DNA of 64,000 nucleotides from assembly GCA_003991915.1 (NCBI GenBank), contig RQTK01000032.1, forward strand, positions 354,920-418,919. The letters run 5' to 3'. This stretch comes from Elysia chlorotica. Its lineage: Eukaryota; Mollusca; Gastropoda; Plakobranchidae. The first letter of the stretch is position 1; each line of letters starts with the position of its first letter. The position numbers and the translations under genes are program-made. This document shows positions 11,131 through 23,946 of this stretch, in pieces. Below the pieces are notes generated by a model. The model made no database searches and had not been told where the DNA came from. It saw nothing but the letters and a program-made list of their open reading frames with translations.

Positions 11131-12693
11131 TCACAATGATGTCATAAACACGGTAACTGCGAGTGTCAAAACTAAAGCTGTGACTGACGCCTTTATTGCC
11201 ACACCGCCATCCCGGTCTTTTTGTGGCTCCTTCTGCTCCTGGGGCCAGATCGCCTTGAGCATCTTCAGAGGGTTGGGGACGTTCCCGATATCTTCCATGA
11301 CTGATTCGATCTGCGGGCCGTTGCACTGACCGGGGCTCAGGAGAAAGATGTCAGTGCTGAGCACGACCCAGCACAGGTACTGCTCGGTCTGAGGGGACTT
11401 TGTGAGCACCACCCACCTGTCCGGCACAGGCAGGACCGCCACACACGTGTGCTGGGTCAGCAGGCCCAGATCCTCCGCCGTCTGGTTGTCGCAGCTGTCC
11501 GCCTCCAGGCTCACGTTGAACGTGTGGCAAGAACCCTGGCATTCGTGCAGCGTGAGGCGGCACGAGGAGCCCGTGTTCACCATGCCCAGGTGTTTGGTCG
11601 TCAGCTGGTCACAGGCTGTAGCCTCAACCTTTTCTGGCTGCACTAAGGTCACCACCTCCGGTAAATCTTTTCGATAACTCAATCGGTTAATCTCATCCGT
11701 CATGCTGCATGATTTAATCTCACCTGTATCTGTCCGAATAGGTGGAAACCTTCGGTGTGTTAAAATCCCTGGGGCTGGGGTGTCTAGGAGAACACAACTG
11801 CGGTGAGGCATGCACGTTAAATGTTCCCCTTTCTGCACAAGAGAAAAAACGCCTTGATCATGGCCCTCTGTCCCATCGGGATTTAGACACTTGAACTCCC
11901 CCTGCTTGGGCGTTCTAATTGAGTTTGTACTGATCAAGGTTTTATCCTCTTGGTCAAAGAAGAACGATTCCCACGAACCATGAAATTTGGCAGGGATTGA
12001 GCAAAATGAGGATGGCAGCTCCTCCAGGCATCTCCCGCAGCTCTTGGGGCAGTCCGTGCTAGTCTGGCACTTTCTCTTCTCCGACTCACACCCGTTCAGG
12101 TAGGACGGTTCCTGGCACTTGCTGTCGTTGCCGGGTCTGAAGGCCGCGAGGTGTCCAAACATGGTCGTTGGCTTTGGCACGGAGTTATCTCCGTTCATAT
12201 GAGGGCCACAGCGCCCGTCAAATGTGAGGAACGACTTATACAGAGTCTCATCAGCAAAAGACACCGCTGAGTGGCTCGGGTTGGCAACTCGTTGTACATG
12301 AAGGCACCAAAAGGTCGAGTTTGAGTCGTCCATTCTTAACAGCACGTTGGTGGACTGTTCCTTGGTGCCAGTGTTTTCCTGCCAGGATTCCACGCAGTCC
12401 AGATGCACCTCGGCCCGGCCTCTCATGGCGTAAGAGTTGAGTAGGGCATCGGGCGTGCAGTAAGCTCCGAGGTTTGCCAGCACGCGAGAGGAGCCAGTCT
12501 GCGCGCACCCGAACTGGAGATGCGGTTTGATGGTCGCAGCGTTTTCCAGGCAGTTCCGGTCGCTGGGAGCATTGTATGGGAGGTGCATCAACACTTGGTA
12601 GCCGCCAATCAGAGGACAGGTCTTGGATTCCAGGTTGCCACTGGCCACAAGGACGTGGGAATCCAGGGAGTAGATAGCGTCATTACAGTTCAC
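11131..12693 (-). CDS. Secreted protein large terminal exon
   Basis: Acceptor CTTCACAG|GTGAAC, then 520 codons and TGA. It holds most of the ectodomain cysteines, NxS/T sequons such as NVS and NQT, and the hydrophobic GPI-type tail. The first codon is GTG (Val), read through from the previous exon, not a start. Confidence 0.88.
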   Translation of the reverse strand: MNCNDAIYSLDSHVLVASGNLESKTCPLIGGYQVLMHLPYNAPSDRNCLENAATIKPHLQFGCAQTGSSRVLANLGAYCTPDALLNSYAMRGRAEVHLDCVESWQENTGTKEQSTNVLLRMDDSNSTFWCLHVQRVANPSHSAVSFADETLYKSFLTFDGRCGPHMNGDNSVPKPTTMFGHLAAFRPGNDSKCQEPSYLNGCESEKRKCQTSTDCPKSCGRCLEELPSSFCSIPAKFHGSWESFFFDQEDKTLISTNSIRTPKQGEFKCLNPDGTEGHDQGVFSLVQKGEHLTCMPHRSCVLLDTPAPGILTHRRFPPIRTDTGEIKSCSMTDEINRLSYRKDLPEVVTLVQPEKVEATACDQLTTKHLGMVNTGSSCRLTLHECQGSCHTFNVSLEADSCDNQTAEDLGLLTQHTCVAVLPVPDRWVVLTKSPQTEQYLCWVVLSTDIFLLSPGQCNGPQIESVMEDIGNVPNPLKMLKAIWPQEQKEPQKDRDGGVAIKASVTALVLTLAVTVFMTSL

Positions 12694-14218
12694 CTGTGAA
12701 GATCAACGGCAGAGTGTTAATTAACCAGTCATGTGCCGGGCTAATATTATCCTCAGCACATGCGCATTTGAACTATCGGCACTAAATGTAATACATGGTT
12801 AGTTTTTCGTCCCAGACGAACCTTATGTGGAGTAGGCGCCCTAGTTGAAGTTCGAACCTAGACCTTCTTCTCGTTAGTCCAGTTCATTAACCAACTGGAG
12901 AAAGCTAAGCTCCCATCTTTTGTTAAACGTCTCATTATGTTGCACCTTTGGGATCATAATTAAATGCGGCGACCAGTACAAACCGTCTTTGTTACGGAGA
13001 GGAAGCAATTCAGTCATTTCAGGATAGCTCTCCATATTTATTAACCTTCTACATAAACTAGCAAATTGGATACGCTGATGCATAACTGCAGTGTTTCATT
13101 TTTAAAGAGATTAAAATAATACTTTGGTTTTCAACTAAAAATCGGTTTTGAAACCATAAACTAAGTTTTCAAAGGTATTGAAACTCACCATGTTCTTTGT
13201 AATAGAAGTCAACCTCTGCCTGACTACGTTCTGAGTCAAGGGAGAGAACCTCACACACTGGTAGCCTAGAGTTTCCTCTGAGTTGCCTCTCTTGACTAAG
13301 TAGCTGAATTCTTTCTGGTCGATCGAGGTGGCTTTCACGCAGTCCCAATGCCACTGCAACAGAGACATGCGCGATACTTGTTAGTCTATCTATCTTTATT
13401 GATATGGATATTCATCATGTCGAGGAGCAATGTCGTGGGGTAAAGGGGAAAAAGGGTGGGGTGATATTTTGATAGGTACATAACAACCTTCAGTAAACAG
13501 GTATTGGTGATAAGTTGTTTACTTTTAATAAATTGAGGCATATGCTTTCTTTTTAAGTTTGGGCTTCAACACTATCCTTGCACCTACAAAAAAAATTCAG
13601 TGACAGGGAAGATTGAGTTTTGTGTGTTATTGTTTTTTTTTACTTGATTTGGCTTGATTAAGCATTTTATTATAAGACTGTGATACATTTTCCAACAGCA
13701 TGACTGGTTTACTTTCTAATTCAGTTGCAATGATTGACACTTTCTTAACGTGTTGAAGGGAAGTTCTTTATCCTTTTCCAGCAGCAAAACTATCTTTCCA
13801 CAAATAATACAAGGACGTTGGAGATATTTAGGTTTATGTTTTTAAAGGAACAATCAATGCGAAGTCCTCACTTTTGAATTCTAAAGCCCTTATTTATCAA
13901 GCACTTTATGAGATGATCTTATTTATGTAAAATACCAACCTCCTTTTGATAGATTGCTCCTTTCCTGATTGGGGTGAAAGTCATTCGCGAGCCTTTGCCT
14001 GCGTCACCATAGTGACCACAGACGTCAATACGGTAGTGAGAATCTATGTCGAAAGACTGTGTCCACAGACAGGAAGTCTTGAAAACTTCATCATTCGGAA
14101 AACATCCCAGAATTCCCTGCAATAGGGATGTCGCAAAGATGGCAGCGACGTAGAACTTGCGGAGAGCATGTCCAAATCGGCTATCGGAACGCATGTTTGT
14201 TGTGGAGAACTTGAAATT
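11131..14218 (-). CDS. Secreted cysteine-rich protein, probably GPI-anchored
   Basis: Three exons join in phase 0 at every junction: 13940-14218 (ATG at 14194-14192), 13189-13353 and 11131-12693, giving 660 codons and TGA. The N-terminus has a signal peptide (basic start, then FYVAAIFATSLLQGILG before CFPND). The ectodomain is rich in paired cysteines, for example YQCVRFSPLTQNVV, CPLIGGYQVLM, KCQTSTDCPKSCGRC and FCSIPAKFHGSWES. The last 25 residues are hydrophobic after KDRDGG, the form of a GPI-attachment signal, and no cytoplasmic tail follows. The C-P-x-x-x-G-x-W and NVV patterns remind me of the arthropod/lophotrochozoan extracellular family annotated DUF7042-DUF7045; that link is tentative. 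The terminal exon is GC-rich against AT-rich surroundings. A non-coding first exon probably lies further right. Confidence 0.82.
12845..12912 (-). repeat. tRNA-like SINE head in intron
   Basis: The minus strand carries a GGTTAATGAACTGG-type A box region and a GGTTCGAACTTC-like B box. It lies in the intron between exons 11131-12693 and 13189-13353. Confidence 0.45.
13189..13353 (-). CDS. Secreted protein middle exon
   Basis: Acceptor CTCTGTTGCAG|TGG and donor ATG|GTGAGT enclose exactly 55 codons in phase 0. It encodes WHWDCVKATS to RLTSITKNM. Confidence 0.87.
13940..14218 (-). CDS. Secreted protein start exon
   Basis: Acceptor CCATTTCAG at 14219 is followed by 24 bases of 5'UTR and ATG at 14194. 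Eighty-five codons include the signal peptide. The donor is GAG|GTTGGT at 13939: weak, but the one that matches the phase of the next exon; GTATTT four bases later would not. Confidence 0.8.
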
Positions 14219-17200
14219 CTGAAATGGAAACAATGTTATCAATGGTATTAAGATTGTTATTTGAAAAAGAACACTCTAATTTAGTTACGACAATATTTTG
14301 TTTCTCTTTAAAGGCAAAAGAACATTACTATGATTGAAAAGATCGATTAAAAAATAACTTTTTCTGGTTTGCATTGTTTTGTATTATGCCTTGGTGGGGG
14401 TCATGTGTATGATAAAATTCTATACGATAGCATTTTTTTTATCTTCTATGTATTTATTTACTTAATCATTCATCAATTTACATTTTTCTAACTAGGATTT
14501 CATTCATCCATCATCGTTCTGTGCATCCCATCTATCTCTTAACCTCTCTGTTATAATATCTCTATCCATTTCTCTCTGTCTCTATTTCTTCCATTTCAAG
14601 TATGGCACGATAACCAACAATTTTCTTACCAGAATTAATAAATCATACAAGGAGAATTCAGGCCTAGATTGTGTGTGCGAACGAGTGTTCTGTTGATAAA
14701 AAAAAAAAAACACCAACAGCAATACCTATAGAACAGACGTGATGGTGTGCAGAGACTGTCAGCAGTGCAAGCCTGTGCCTGTGTCATCCCAATCCATGCA
14801 AGCTAATGAAAACATGAGCTCTGAGACACAGGTCACTATATCAGTTTCCAAATATTGATTCATTAGGGAATGTCGTTTCACATGTATTGGTCTACCTACT
14901 GCCTAGTAAGAAATCATGAGCTGTGTTGTTTTTTTAATTATCAAGAATAACACATTGGGTTTAAAAGTGGGCATACTTTGTACTTAGTTATGGAGTAAAC
15001 AAGATTATCCATAGTACATGCCTGAGTAGTCGATTAAATAAAAAAACAAAAAAATAACTAGAGCAAGATCTAGTCCAGCGCCATCGCTTATCAGCTGGTT
15101 ATCCCTGCTTAACCCCATACTCCTGCAACAGCAACGGCAGCACACACAAAAACACATCTCAGCAATATTGTGCGAACTTTCAAAAAAAAAAACCAATTAC
15201 AATAAGTATTGAGGAGATCATTTAATACAAATGGTTTACCTTATTAACTGCCCACTATTCCTTTTAAGACAATGATAGAACAACAAAGCCTGTGGCAGGT
15301 AGATACGTGCTCAATAACACAGTTCCCATGCAGATTTAACACCACCAAAACTCGATAGGACCTAAAGCGTGAAATGTCTTGATAAGGATCCAAATACACC
15401 CAGGCCTACTTTATTAAAAAAATGCTCGCTTACAAGCCACTAACTTGTTCTCCAAAATGGAGATTAGATTAAAAAGCAATATTGGAAGATATTTCTGAGA
15501 GACATCTATATATAAAACATACATGCTCGTAATTTATGTATTTGCATTAACAATTCTGTTTTTCGTTAATAATTGATAATAATAATATTCATTACTACAA
15601 GTGTTATGGAGCTTTAAGAATTTAGCTGTCGAATTCAATGTTTAATACCTCGCCTCTTTTTTTTTTTTTTCATTTCCGCATTTTGTCGTATTGAATAAGC
15701 TTATACCATATCATTAATTTCTCTATTATCCCTCATCTTTTTACTTAGACCGGACATGGCTATGTTAATTTTTTGCGAATGTTGGATAAGTGCATGAACC
15801 AAAACTTAAATTCAGGGAATAGGATAAAAATGTAACATCATTGTTAAAAATTAACATCCTTAAATGAATGTTCTTTTCAGCTATGTATAAATGAATATTA
15901 CCCGGTCGAGTGGCAGCTGAAAAACCGACCACCGAAAGTTGGTCTCACTAAAGTTTTATTTTCTAGTCCTTAAAAAACTAATGCCAGAGTCAGATCAATC
16001 TATAATTAAACACGCTCAGGGTATCCACCTCGAATAACGCATAAGTGATGTAATAATAAAAGGAACATTCCTCTTTAAATATAATAATTATTATAGGGGC
16101 AAGTTACGTAAATTCTACAGCAAAGTCTAAATCTCCAACAAAGTAAATAATTTAGAACAAAGTACTGCAGTTAGCTTAAGTTGCGTGTGAGGGATGACAA
16201 ATTGGTATAGCCTAATGCTGAAAAAGCAACGCTAAAAAATAATGCGATCCATTTATAAGTTTGTCTTTAATTCCTATTTTAGATAGCGTAAACAATTCAA
16301 ATACAGGTTAATTAAAACAATGCAATTAGTCTTAAGGTTGCATGTGGTGTGTGACAAATTGATACTTTTGAATAAACAACGTTTCTTTAACGCAATACAT
16401 TAACAGTTCTCCTTACATGCCTTTAAAAAATAATAATCTCATACAATATGTAAAGTATACAATAAGGTTAACAAATGTTTGGTGAGTAGTGCTTATGTAA
16501 CTCAATACAAGATATAGTCACACAAATAACTTAAACGGTAGATTCTCGTTATACAAAACAAAGTCCATGTTTATTTGTCATCTTAGAAAGGCAGCTAAAA
16601 ACCATTACAAAATGATACGTTAAATGGTTCCACATGGATTGCTTATAATAGATGACTGGAACCGATCTCACTCCAAATACTGCCTAACACATTAAGTCTA
16701 CAGACCTAGATCTAAACCAACATAGCTTTAAGTAAACTGTAAAATAGCGTATGGGATGCAATGTTGATTCACGCGAACCAATACACAATTAAACAATAAA
16801 TAATACACAGCTTAATTTTTAGATGGTACTCAGCGATCTTTCTACACAATAATTTATTCGCCTATAATTGTCTGGCAGGTAGGTACTATATTGTTATCCT
16901 AAAATCTAAGTCTGAAGATCTAATTATAAATACGTATGTGTGCTTTAAGTATTGGTTTTATTTACATAAGACAACGTCCAATAACGTGTGACACATTTAC
17001 AACTTAAGATTTAGCGCTGCTCAATAATATTTATTGGACATAGTTATGGCGTGGACTGTGTCATAGGTTTGCAAATCTAGTCTCTAATTTAAAATATGGA
17101 AACAAGAAACAATGTACACGCATAGCATGCAGATCACGGTGTTTATTCATGCTCGAGAATTGCAAAGTGTACATAATTGAGAACTTAATGTTTTTTAGTG

Positions 17201-17560
17201 ATGTCTCTATACGTAGATCTAACACGGACTATCTTCTAAAACCGAAGATCAAATCTCAGCAAAGATATTAAAAGGTAAGCCGTTTTTTATTTATCTGAGT
17301 TGCAGATAATTGAATAGTCCTGTAGATCTTCATCTAAGCTTAGTGCACATGGTGCATTGTCTATGGTGTTTACTTACAAGAGACAACGCCGAAGTGTGCA
17401 GCGGCCGATATGCCATGTGCCAGTAGCAACGATATGGCACGAACTGGCGTTTTGGGCCTGACTGCTCCAAATTTATCTCCTGGCGACCTGTACAGTTTCA
17501 GATCCGGGTCAGAGAGTGCATCCCTGGCTCGCTCGTATCGGTGAGATATTGTTTATAGCA
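14219..17560. other. AT-rich stretch; possible promoter region
   Basis: No open frame of note. Bases 17390-17545 are markedly more GC/CpG-rich than their surroundings and could hold the promoter or non-coding first exon of the minus-strand secreted-protein gene; no direct evidence. Confidence 0.3.
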
Positions 17561-17671
17561 AGCTTTTGAGTCAGACGCACAGCGAAAGTGTCATCTTTAG
17601 CCCAGACCCCTCCCCCTCCCCCTCTCACCCTCCCGTTCCGACTGCGCACTGTTTCCCATCATACCTGTATC

Positions 17672-17682
<11 letters not shown>

Positions 17683-17705
<23 letters not shown>

Positions 17706-17812
17706 ACTGTCTCCTCTCTCTCTCCCTTCTTTTGCTATGATTGGTGTTTTCTATACTTCGCATTTCTCTCTGTCTGTCTGTCTGTCTGTCTCTCTGTCCG
17801 TCTGTCTCTCTC

Positions 17813-17862
<50 letters not shown>
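17683..17862. repeat. (TC)n and (TCTG)n compound tract
   Basis: TC tracts at 17683-17703 and 17803-17862 with TCTG units between 17768 and 17800. Confidence 0.95.
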
Positions 17863-18269
17863 AATTTTATCTTCTCACAACAATAGCTACACTATCATTA
17901 TCTTTCCCCCCGCCAGATAGGCTGTTGACATACTTAATGCGTTGTTGCGCCAAATGAAACGGAGAACAAAGATATGTTTTGTCCTACGTAGCACAGATTC
18001 CGGCCTCCGACCATGCAACACCTGGCCTACTGCGCATGGAGATAAAAATAGTAATGGGTCTAGACCAAGATTTCTCTGCTAAGTTTGGCTCACTTGGCCC
18101 AGTGGCGAGAGATGGGAAAAGCCCTAGACATGTGGGCAGATTGATCGTGTCTACTTATTGTTTCAGGGGACAAAAAATTTAATAGTTTTGGTCCATTCCG
18201 GTGGTCACACCCCGCATCCTGAACACTGCCAGAGTTAGCTTCGGTTCCAAAATATTATGGCAGCTTGAC

Positions 18270-18345
18270 AAGAGGGAGCGTCTGTAGCGCAATAGATAAG
18301 TTCTCTGGATGAAAGATCAGGAGATGCGAGGTATTCGGTTTAGCA
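18270..18345 (+). repeat. tRNA-like SINE head, diverged
   Basis: An A-box-like TAGCGCAATAGATAAG and the spacing of a tRNA-derived head are visible; the B box is eroded. Confidence 0.35.
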
Positions 18346-18447
18346 AGTGTCCCCTGTCTCGAGATAGGGTTCTTCGCGAAATCCTAACAAGATAAAAATA
18401 ATTATTTATCAATGAGTAAACAAGTTTGTGTATACAATGCACGATTT

Positions 18448-18481
18448 TGATGGGTGGTGGGGTGTTGAGGTGGGGGAGGGG
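18448..18481 (+). other. G-rich run, possible G-quadruplex
   Basis: G tracts of 3, 4, 5 and 5 bases separated by short loops on the plus strand. Confidence 0.45.
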
Positions 18482-18961
18482 GTATTTTATTGTCCTTTTT
18501 TGGATGGGAGTTTTTGGCGTGAACAAAAAGAAAGGAGATCGAGTGGAATGTTATTTTGCAGGAAGCAGCAAGCGAGGTCATTAACAAGAACAAAGAGTAG
18601 GTAACCAACTCTTTACTTATCTAACCAGAGTGACCTACACTGATATTCGATGTAATGACTGTAACAGAAAAACGAGCATTGTTTTTTATTGATGATTTAG
18701 TCCTTACGCAATCAAAATTTACTCTATATTTAGCGCAACAATTTCGTCCACTTAAGGCATGAAATAACAAAAAGCATTGATTACAGTATCAGCATAACAA
18801 TGCTTGTGCGTATCGCCTGTTTATTTGATTGGTATCGCGGACAGGTCCCTTTACAATCGTCTGACTACTTTACGTGCTACCACACACAGAGCAGGGAAAG
18901 CAGGACATCTGTTTCAGCCACTTGCGTCATAGTAAACTGATCTAACGAGGAATGAGCAGGG

Positions 18962-19026
18962 AGCCCTTATCGGAATTCGAACCTGTGCCTATTGGTAAGA
19001 AGCCCCGCACTCTACGAGCTCTGAGA
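18962..19026 (-). repeat. tRNA-like SINE head
   Basis: Plus-strand GGAATTCGAACCTGTG is an inverted B box; CTACGAGCTCTGAG is the inverted A box region. Confidence 0.5.
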
Positions 19027-19030
19027 TAGT

Positions 19031-20243
19031 TTCCAAGTTTATATATAGACCTAACATTTAATCAATTTGTTTGGAGGCCATGAAGATATAAGTTTAGAAA
19101 AGTTGAGTGGCTCATGAGAATAGTTTTTTTTTCCATAGCGAGGATTTCCAAGGTACAAGCAGGGTCACCGTAAAGTAAACACACCTTTTCACGAACTGTA
19201 TATTTAGAAAGTGTATAGTTTGGACAGTTCTTTTTCCGGAAAGTGTCTAGTGGGCTGTGCAAAAACTGTATTTCTGAGACCCATTCTGTTCTAGCTCTAC
19301 ATAAAAGTGACATATTTATATGTATCCCTCTATCATGAATGTTTGTTTAATTCAATGCTTTGGTATGTTTAGATCAACTATCTCCGCCCTCACCTTTACC
19401 ACCTGCACCCCCCATCCACAAAGAAAACTCTCTTGGTATCTCTAAAAAAAATAAACCCTTGCAGGAAGACATTAAAAAAACAAAAGAGACAAGAGCAAAG
19501 ATAAAGAACTGCCTGTAAGAGTTACCTAAACTAATCCTATTGCGTATAGGCAGACTAAGCGTTCAGCACCTGGTTTCCAGCATTTGGCCATATCCGACTC
19601 TCCGCCCTCAAGCCATGGGTGTATACGTAATTCTCATTGTGCGAGACTTGAGAGTTTCTTAATGACTACCATTAAAGTTGTTAAAATTCTTAATTCTTGC
19701 AATAAGAACTCGTTAATGCATAGAAAGTGCATCACACTATCTGCGGTGCACCATGTAAAATTCTCAGAAGATAGTCTCGAGACCCATTCGCGATGGTGCC
19801 CACTTCCTGACATTAGGGTTTTCACGTGCACGATAAATTTAATTATCATACAGAAAGAGTGTCCCGTCTTTTCTATTAAAGATTACTTGTGCGCAAAGGT
19901 CCATGTAGAGTTGTATTTGTTGAAAATATTTAAAAGTGAACCCCTTGGTTTTACCGTGATTATTTCGTTACATGAACAGTACATAATATAAGATGTGCAT
20001 TTGAAATACTGTAAATGAATAGAACTTTCTATTTCATTTAAATGTTATCGGGTCAAGTGATAATAAAAATACAAACAAACATCTACCCCAGGCTTATGTA
20101 GGCTCGTATATTTTTTGGATTTAAAAAATGCTGTCTCGGTGCAAGAACAACATTATATTTTGAAGACTAACAGAAAATCCACCATAATTATAATGGTGCC
20201 GCTGTTGTCTAATCACAATCGGGATAAAATCATCTTATGGATA
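19031..20243. other. No gene recognised
   Basis: Frames of up to 135 codons exist (19584-19991, plus) but show no splice context, domain or repeated hydrophobic pattern; treated as chance. Confidence 0.4.
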
Positions 20244-20389
20244 ATGTGACGACGTGAGACAGGAGTCTAGGTTTCCCCGCATTGTATCTGTGCGTCAGTG
20301 CGTAAGACTGTTAGACGTTAGTTTTGGGGCCCATTTACAATATAGCCTACACCGTGCTGGCGTCAACGCTCAACCACAAAAAACACAAA
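20244..20389 (+). mobile_element. SINE body fragment
   Basis: It matches the body of the main SINE family of the window: GAGACAGGAGT, then AGACGTTAGTTTTGGGGCCC and ACAATATAGCCTA, ending in a CAACGCTCAACCACA-type tail. The tRNA head is missing. Confidence 0.8.
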
Positions 20390-20889
20390 GAAACAGAGAA
20401 GCATATTTGGGATTTGGGGAAAACATCATCACAAATTAAAAAAAAAAAACATTAAATCAAATTATTCTCCGTTTCTCCAAGTTCTGTTGCAATCTAAAAA
20501 CACTGTCTAAGCTGCAAAAATGGACAACCTCGTATGCGAAATCATTTTCGAAGTTATGTAGGCAATTTTAAAACTGAGGCAACGAAATAAAACTCGGGAC
20601 TTTTTAGACTAGAGTAGATGGTACCAATATCAAGTTTCCATCTCTTAAATTTACGAGTGGTTGGATGAATAGGATAGGGTGCAGAGCACAGTTTTGAGGG
20701 GTTGACTTCTTGATCAAGTTGTACAGTCTTCCGTTCAATCGAAGTTTAAAAGTTCCACTATCACCGGCAGAGAACCACGAACCTCCGGAAGACGTGGTAG
20801 AGCTAAAAAAACGAGACCTATCACTCTACATGACTGTGTGATACCTTATACTTTTCGTCCTGCCAGATAGAGCCGAGATGACAAAGCAT

Positions 20890-21075
20890 GGAGAGAGAGG
20901 AGGAGAGAAAGAGGGAGAGAGGGAGGGAGAGGGGGAAAGACAGAAAAGCAAGAGGTTGAAAGAGCTAAAGAGAGAAAGGCAGCAATTAAGAGAAAGAGAC
21001 ACAGAGAGGGACAGAGACAGGTAGACAGAGACAGAGACAGGCAGGCAGGCAAAGAATGAACAGAGAAAGAAAGAG
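20890..21075. repeat. Irregular GA/GACA-rich tract
   Basis: Purine-rich low-complexity sequence with GACAGAGACAG units. Confidence 0.85.
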
Positions 21076-21413
21076 AGGCAGACAGACAAACAGCTGGAGA
21101 AGATTCGTTGTAAAATGTACCTGTATAACATTAAGCACCAGACAGGAGTATGTCAGTATGAGAGCAATGACTTCTCTATCGCGCCGGATACACCAGACTC
21201 ATCATAGTCATCTATCCGAGGAATTGCGCTGGGATGGCCATGTGTATTCTCTGTCCAGTGTTGCCCGTTTACTGCAAAGAACATCTTTGGTCTCCAGGAC
21301 TCTTTAGTGTTTACCGAAATAGCAATATTTCCGGCGCCTGGCAAGATTCCTTCTTGAAAGCTTTCGGTTGCCTATCAATGTCTAAACAAAGTGGCTTTAC
21401 AACGGCAGAGGGG

Positions 21414-21560
21414 CGAGGAGGTCCACACGTAGAGCGTGCGCCTTCTCATTAAAAGGTTGCGGATCCGATTCTCACTTTTTTCTATTGGTTGGGTCGGTGC
21501 TAGTAGAATGTAATTGGCTAGGTCTTGGGTACGCTGTTGAAGGGTCTTGTCGTCGTGTAG
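21414..21560 (+). mobile_element. Diverged SINE
   Basis: A tRNA-like head (GTAGAGCGTGCG, then GGATCCGATTCTCA) leads into ATTGGTTGGGTCGGTG, the junction seen in better copies at 29243 and 44073. The 3' body is lost. Confidence 0.5.
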
Positions 21561-21644
21561 GATCTGTCTTGAAAACGTAGGACTAGGACGCGTTATACAA
21601 GGAGAGACATTCGCTTTCGCCGAAAAAAAATAGTACTTGCTCAC

Positions 21645-21730
21645 GATGGAGGCACCGGTAGCTCAGTTGTTTAGTCCTCAAGATCGATGAGCAGGTGATT
21701 TGAGATTTGAAACCCATAACTATGGTGCCT
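21645..21730 (+). repeat. tRNA-like SINE head
   Basis: GGTAGCTCAGTTG A box and a GATTTGAGATTTGAAACCC region; no SINE body follows. Confidence 0.5.
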
Positions 21731-21885
21731 CCTACTCTTAAATAGATTACTTAAGAAACAGGGGGAAATATACTTGAAACTATTCAAGCTTTTTTACTGG
21801 TCGCTTTGTCATTAGGTAACAAATTTTATGTTCAACATTTTTTTCCTTATCGATATACCTACGTGTAGTTTGAGTGTCCCTACCG

Positions 21886-21967
21886 CGTTAACAAGGGGTT
21901 CGAACCACAGACACTCTACGAAGAAAGATAATGCTCTAACCCCAGGCAATAACACCCCCCCCCCCTT
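21886..21967 (-). repeat. tRNA-like SINE head and poly-C run
   Basis: GGGGTTCGAACCAC is a clear inverted B box, followed by the inverted A box region and a 12-base C run at about 21954-21965. Confidence 0.5.
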
Positions 21968-22145
21968 TTTTTTTTCCCCGAGTTACGTGTGAATATGGTA
22001 TCACTATTACATTTGGTACTCCAATTGATGAGCAATATTGTTACTGCTTTTAGGTGAACCTCATGTAAATAGACACCATCAGATCTAAAGACCAGTTGCA
22101 TGATTACGAATCTTACTAGGACTGGCTGACTTCGATTGATAACAC

Positions 22146-22147
22146 TC

Positions 22148-22195
<48 letters not shown>
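22146..22195. repeat. (CT)n microsatellite
   Basis: Almost pure CT tract, trailing into TATC units to about 22226. Confidence 0.95.
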
Positions 22196-22197
<2 letters not shown>

Positions 22198-22917
22198 TCT
22201 CTCTATCTATCTACCTATCTATCTACGCTTCCCGCTGCACACTATAACACGTATTAATTCTTCGTCTATTCCTGCCTACGTTATACTTGTATATTATACC
22301 TACTCGTGTCCAAAGTGTGTGCCTGTGTATGAACTAGTTTACACTTTTATTATTGTATTTTTGGAGTGGCTAAATATTATTATAAGAACAAAAATGAAAA
22401 AGAGTGGATAAAGTCATAAATCTAAGAAGGTGAGGGTATATCCCTTCTTATAGCAGTATGGTATTATTATTATTTTTTTATTTTTTTTTTTGGTTAGGGG
22501 GAGGGGGTATTTAGGATCTACCGCGAAGTTTTCTGCATGTATATGCGTAAGATTTTACATTCACGAGCTAGGTTTATGGGGAAACTTGCTTATCGGTATA
22601 CGTACGTGTAAATAGAGTGTCACTTTCATTTAATAGAACCGCCATACCATTTTTCTCCATTTTGTCTTATTTCAATGTTTGCGCAAGAAAAATGAATTGT
22701 TATCGTGGTTTATCCAGGAGTCGGGAGTCGGGAGATAGGCAATTTAATATGACACCCGGTATTTTGTAACATTTTTGTTTTGAAAGGAACAATTATTTAA
22801 ATCTTAGAACTCCACTTAATCGTTTAAGTGCTATTCATGCGTCAAATTGCTTCGAGAAATATTATACTTCCATCCTTGGTTTTTGTTCTATTTTTTAATT
22901 CGCATTACTGTTTCTTT

Positions 22918-23170
22918 CGTTGTTGTTGCTGCTGTTATTTTGTTTTGCCTTATGATGTCGCTGTTCTCTGGTTTTGATTTTGCTTTTTAAGGGGAGGTGC
23001 GTTTGTTCTGCAAATGTTGTTGTTAATTTGTTGTTGTTGTTGTTGCGGTTGATAGTGGATTGAGTTGAGTTGAGTTGAATTAACATCCATAGTAGGGATG
23101 TCGTTGTTGTCGTTGTCATTTTAGTTGCCATTTTTTTTGTTGTTGCTGTTGTTGTGGTTGTTGTCGCAGT
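22918..23170. repeat. (TTG)n-rich imperfect repeat
   Basis: Interrupted TTG/GTT units with TTGAG units at 23060-23080; minus-strand poly-Thr/Asn frames arise from it. Confidence 0.85.
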
Positions 23171-23897
23171 AGTTGTCATTACTCTTATGGTTAATATTGT
23201 TACGTGTTCATCAGTTTTAATATAGAACTTCGAAGAAAATATTGAATGATGCCCCTTTTAGACAGGGCCACATGCCTTGCAGATTTCCGACGAGATTTTA
23301 CAAAATACAATATCTTTAAATTACTAAAGCAAATATATTTTTACAAAATTTTTATTTCATACAGCTCTTAAGTTCGAAAACTGCTCACCATGCGGACCAA
23401 GGCCCCCGTAAGTACAAGCCAAGTCAACAAAATGATCGTAGTAAACATATAAGGGCAACAGTGGTTTATCTCTAATAAATCATTACCATAGTTAGTTCAG
23501 ATTTATTCTTGGGGAGAAGCTTTTGTTTAGCCTACTCAGCCTACATTGAAATAATGAGAAATGATCCAAGTCCTCTTACTATTTTAATGATTTAATTCAC
23601 TTGGATTCTAAATGAACATTTTGGTCTACTTCTGTAACTGCTATTTTCGGGAGCCTCTATGCCGACCCATCTCTGTTATAATCGAGCTAGTAAACAGATT
23701 CATCAGTATACTCTACAGAGTGCACAGTGGTAGAGTTGCTCGTTTGTTTCGGAAGGACAGTTATAGTTTTAGTGAGAACTTTCTAAATTATCCACGACTA
23801 GGGGAAAGCTTGCCCAGGGGAAAATAGACAGATGTGACCAGTAGGGGGCAACATTAATGGAAACAGGATGTAATAGCTCGGGGGAAGAGAGAATTAC

Positions 23898-23904
<7 letters not shown>

Positions 23905-23946
<42 letters not shown>

